From NCBI GenBank assembly GCA_030691865.1, contig JAUYDL010000075.1, positions 1 to 15,141 of the forward strand: 15,141 nt of DNA, in the 5' to 3' direction. Source of the DNA: Candidatus Omnitrophota bacterium (lineage in GTDB: Bacteria; Omnitrophota; Gorgyraeia; Gygaellales; Profunditerraquicolaceae). The translations under genes and the position numbers were made by a program. The notes beneath the pieces are model-generated. The model was not told the origin of the DNA and did not search any database. It saw only the letters and a list, made by a program, of their open reading frames with translations. This document shows, piece after piece, positions 12,642-15,141 of this stretch (the stretch's first letter is position 1; each line of letters begins with the position of its first letter).

Positions 12642-12757
12642 AACACTCATTTTGATTTTTTGGATGCCAGAAAGCATCTTCTTTATGGCCAACAAAGTCT
12701 TTTTTAATGGCGTTCTTTTCAAAAAGAAAACGTTACCAAAAATAGTGTAATTTCTAC

Positions 12758-12786
12758 TTGACAGCGTCTATCTGGGGTGTTATATT
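12758..12786 (+). promoter_or_regulatory. Strong promoter for the riboswitch-controlled gene
   Basis: Consensus TTGACA (12758-12763), exact 17-bp spacer, TATATT (12781-12786). The start would be near 12793, a few bases before the riboswitch fold. Confidence 0.75.
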
Positions 12787-12799
12787 TGAGTGTAAGTTG

Positions 12800-12892
12800 A
12801 AAAGGTGCAAAAGGTAAACTTAGAGTAATCTAAGGGCACAAAGCCACGGGTCCTCCAATCAAGAAACAGTCTCAAGGATAGCCGGGTTGCCA
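12800..12892 (+). promoter_or_regulatory. Cyclic di-GMP-I (GEMM) riboswitch
   Basis: The pattern matches the GEMM-I aptamer. AAAAGGTAAAC leads into a perfect 6-bp stem CTTAGA/TCTAAG capped by the GNRA tetraloop GTAA (12819-12834). Next come GGGCACAAAGCC, a second arm (ACGGGTCCT ... AAGGAT, which would carry the tetraloop receptor) and the closing AGCCGGGTTGCC. Aligned from memory to the Vibrio cholerae Vc2 aptamer, the ligand-contacting G20 corresponds to G12814 and C92 to C12882, favouring c-di-GMP over cyclic AMP-GMP. The aptamer sits between a strong promoter and a terminator hairpin upstream of a secreted-protein gene, so control is most likely by transcription termination. Whether ligand turns the gene on or off cannot be read with confidence. 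Confidence 0.85.
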
Positions 12893-12895
12893 GTA

Positions 12896-12930
12896 CCGAC
12901 GAGAGTTGGAATTGACAACTCGGTTTTTTT
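12896..12930 (+). terminator. Expression-platform terminator of the riboswitch
   Basis: GAGTTG (12903-12908) pairs with CAACTC (12916-12921) around a 7-nt loop; CC (12896-12897) may pair with GG (12922-12923) across a bulge, and T7 follows (12924-12930). It starts four bases after the aptamer's last conserved stretch, the usual place for a transcriptional switch. The stem is modest, as expected for a conditional terminator. Confidence 0.65.
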
Positions 12931-13065
12931 GCAATACTTGCTAAAAGATTTTATAAAGATTTTAGTAAGCAAATTGGTGGCTCATGAAAAGCAACATCAT
13001 CAAGATGATAAAAAGTTTTGGGGTAGGGGAAGATTTTATTTTTTATTTAATTTATTAGGTAAAAA

Positions 13066-15141
13066 ATGAACATAAACCAGCAACAGACTGAAGACCGATT
13101 TAAGCAACCGAAGAGTGAATTCAAGTCCAGTTTTAAATCTTGGATCCGCATGGTTGCTTTTATTGTTGTTGCGGTCTTTTTGCCGGAGCAGGTAGCTCAG
13201 GCTGTTGAATATGACTGGCGCGTGATCTGGAATAGGCCTGCTATTGGTGCTATCGCTCCAGGATACCTCAAGAATCTTAACAATATTGATACTGCTTTAG
13301 CCATCCGTAATATTCTAAAAGATATAGCTAATAAACCAGTAAATGCAATCAAGGTTTCGTCCAATCTGACCATAAATTTGGATAAACCATTGAAAATGTC
13401 CAATCAGAAGATTGATGAAATTACAGAATGGTTAAAGGGAAAACCCTGCGGATCAAAAGCCCTGTATGATTATTTGAATTATTCAGGCATCAAAGCTGCT
13501 GAAGGTGATATTGCGATTATGGCCCTTACGGTTGACATACTTAATGATGTGGTTAAGCCGGAAGGTAAGCCTGAGGTTATTAAAAATTCTCTTTATGCCC
13601 TTGCTCAGGCCGCCAAATTTTTCGGAGCAGATTTATATCCGGTAAAAGTCAAAGCTGATACAGAGCTTGGTAACCTTACTCCTTTTATTGCGCATTTAAA
13701 ATTAGAGCATTATATTTTAGTTACCCGCGTAACTGAAGATAAAGTTTATTATAGTGATGAGCACAAGGAAGAGTTCTTGCCTAAAGACACATTCCTGGCC
13801 AAATTTAGTGGTTATGCTTTAACCAATATCCTGCCGCTAGATTTGAAAGTTTTAAATCCTGCTGAAAGCAAGCAGATTTTGGGCGCCAGAATAGATAATG
13901 GTTTCACAGGTTCATACGCTCCTCCTCGTACTCCTCCTCGTACTCCTCCTGTTGTTAGAGGTTATGGTTCTAAATTTGCTATCAAGAATGGGATTAGTAA
14001 AACTCCAGCGCCGGTTGTACAAGCGGTTGACCCCAGGAATGATCCTAGGAGGGGTCGTGGTTATAATCGGCGAGACTATACGCCAGCGCCGGTTGTATTT
14101 GGTCCGCCAAAGCCGCCTGGCTTTGACGAGGCGGCGCAGATACTGGCTGAAGCGAGACAGGGACATTTGCGAACACCAATAGGGTCAGGTGGTCCGTTGC
14201 TTAACCCAGCATCAATAAAAACCGTTGTTCCGGACACTCACGCTGAATATCTTAGTTCTCCTGCGCCTGCATTAATACTCCGATTGGGCGACGGATGGAC
14301 AAATGATCCTTTTAGTTGTGGTACAGTCGGCTTAATTGGCGGAAAGCCAATTATCTCAACGTTTTTAGATAGAGGGACCTGTATTTTTATTCAACCCGAT
14401 GGGGTCGCTTGGTTTGTTCCTGGAAATGCAGCAACTGCTTCAATGTTGAAAATTATAGAGCCACAAATAAAATCTTTTGTTGTAAGCGGAGCTTATAAGA
14501 ATTTCATAATGCCTAGTCGCCATTATACTGGGAGCCAAGAATTTTTCACTGATCCTGCAAATCGCAATTGGGCTAATGTTCAACTAGCGGAAACGGTTAT
14601 TTATAATAACCCGGGACAGTTTGTAGTTAGTACTGCACGAACTATTCCTGGAATAGACTATAAAGATGTGGGAGGAGCACTGCGAGCAGTATATACCAAT
14701 CCTACTACACATAGATCTTGGTCGATTACAAATTTAGCACCCGGAGCGCTTGATCATCGGGCGATCCAAATTGCCCGGTATGATACTGTTTCACAGATGG
14801 ACATAGCAATTGAATCTAATGTTTTTGTGGTTCCTCGGGCTTTTTATGCTTCTACAGCTAACCCTGCAGAAAATCGTCATTGGAATGTTATTTTTGGTAA
14901 TAATTTGGATAGTATAATAGGTGGTGCTACCATGATTGCTTATTCCGGAGCGGCCGCCAGACCGATAGCTGTTCTTCCTATGGATAGAATTTTTGATACG
15001 GGTGTTACGGGTATTAGTAGTACCTGGTCTTTGACTTCTGTTGAAGGCGTAGGCATGGTTGGGCATTATACTGAAACTGTGCTTGGTAAAGATCCTCAAA
15101 CAGGCCTAGATGCCATGGTTTATGGTAGAAACGTATTGATC
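13066..15141 (+). CDS. Large exported C39-peptidase-like protein, 3' truncated by window
   Basis: 692 codons without a stop to the window end. ATG 13066 has AGGT (13057-13060) upstream; the leader from the riboswitch is about 270 nt. A long hydrophilic N-terminus precedes a signal-like helix (residues about 26-46: WIRMVAFIVVAVFLPEQVAQ, then AVEYD). Residues about 120-260 resemble a papain-like C39 peptidase domain: GKPCGSKALYDYL (Cys128), then a helical LAQAAKFFGADLYPVKV, AHLKLEHYILVTRV (His215) and VYYSDEHKEEFLP (Asp231), with SGYALTN closing. Residues about 285-360 are a Pro/Arg-rich linker with PPRTPPRTPP and two TPAPVV repeats. Beyond about 370 is an unrecognised beta-rich, Gly/Asn-rich region, probably extracellular. 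Likely a secreted or surface protein made under c-di-GMP control; a peptidase role is inferred, not shown. Confidence 0.65.
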   Translation, partial: MNINQQQTEDRFKQPKSEFKSSFKSWIRMVAFIVVAVFLPEQVAQAVEYDWRVIWNRPAIGAIAPGYLKNLNNIDTALAIRNILKDIANKPVNAIKVSSNLTINLDKPLKMSNQKIDEITEWLKGKPCGSKALYDYLNYSGIKAAEGDIAIMALTVDILNDVVKPEGKPEVIKNSLYALAQAAKFFGADLYPVKVKADTELGNLTPFIAHLKLEHYILVTRVTEDKVYYSDEHKEEFLPKDTFLAKFSGYALTNILPLDLKVLNPAESKQILGARIDNGFTGSYAPPRTPPRTPPVVRGYGSKFAIKNGISKTPAPVVQAVDPRNDPRRGRGYNRRDYTPAPVVFGPPKPPGFDEAAQILAEARQGHLRTPIGSGGPLLNPASIKTVVPDTHAEYLSSPAPALILRLGDGWTNDPFSCGTVGLIGGKPIISTFLDRGTCIFIQPDGVAWFVPGNAATASMLKIIEPQIKSFVVSGAYKNFIMPSRHYTGSQEFFTDPANRNWANVQLAETVIYNNPGQFVVSTARTIPGIDYKDVGGALRAVYTNPTTHRSWSITNLAPGALDHRAIQIARYDTVSQMDIAIESNVFVVPRAFYASTANPAENRHWNVIFGNNLDSIIGGATMIAYSGAAARPIAVLPMDRIFDTGVTGISSTWSLTSVEGVGMVGHYTETVLGKDPQTGLDAMVYGRNVLI

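Noticed and set aside
12887..13069. 60-codon open frame between the riboswitch and the C39-like gene
   Set aside because: It starts in the aptamer and runs through the terminator, without a ribosome-binding site or protein-like pattern.
13898..14182. Open frames on both strands over the Pro/Arg-rich linker
   Set aside because: Produced by the CCTCCTCGTACT-type repeat in the real frame; Leu/Val or Arg/Ser runs are not protein-like.
1..15141. CRISPR array or tandem phage genes
   Set aside because: No regularly spaced repeat series of CRISPR type, no Cas, integrase or phage structural genes seen.

Overview
The window looks like part of a chromosome from an uncultured bacterium, most plausibly Candidatus Omnitrophota (former OP3) or a relative. 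I infer this from a moderately AT-rich genome, a long one-strand series of tiny 'class III signal peptide' prepilins feeding tadB/tadC, a DUF192 gene beside the pilus locus, and a large secreted C39-like protein. No rRNA or marker gene is present, so the placement is tentative. Every supported gene is on the + strand.

Layout. (1) 1-243: 3' end of a DUF192 gene, closed by a terminator. (2) 295-2233: a transposase-like gene (N-terminal helix-turn-helix, charged coiled coil, C-terminal DDE-like domain) with its own promoter between two copies of GTCCAATCT. Its reading frame contains, without a break, a perfect 24-bp mobile-type palindrome. (3) 2247-10082: a tight pilus operon of the Tad/Flp (type IVc) kind. 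It has eight successive type IV prepilin-like genes (2357-5552), a TadG-like pseudopilin with a large exported domain, an exported protein with a duplicated module, a ninth prepilin, then tadB and tadC. The motor ATPase (tadA), prepilin peptidase and secretin are not here. (4) 10083-12431: accessory material after tadC. It comprises a frameshifted AAA/DUF4143 ATPase, a wHTH-nucleotidyltransferase gene broken by an in-frame amber codon, and a truncated HEPN partner. A diverged second copy of the 3' end of tadC lies between the ATPase and the nucleotidyltransferase, so the ATPase sits between two tadC tails. (5) 12432-12757: intergenic, with a terminator, three GTCCA-type repeats and a second palindrome whose ends match the one inside the transposase-like gene. 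(6) 12758-15141: a strong promoter, a c-di-GMP-I (GEMM) riboswitch, a terminator, and the start of a large exported C39-peptidase-like protein that runs off the window.

Working together: the Tad operon builds a surface fibre from many alternative pilin subunits, with TadB/TadC as the inner-membrane platform. The neighbouring exported C39-like protein is under a c-di-GMP riboswitch, so the second messenger commonly used for the sessile/motile decision probably controls surface functions here. The ATPase and MNT/HEPN-like genes look like decayed defence or toxin-antitoxin cargo gathered at the 3' end of the pilus operon.
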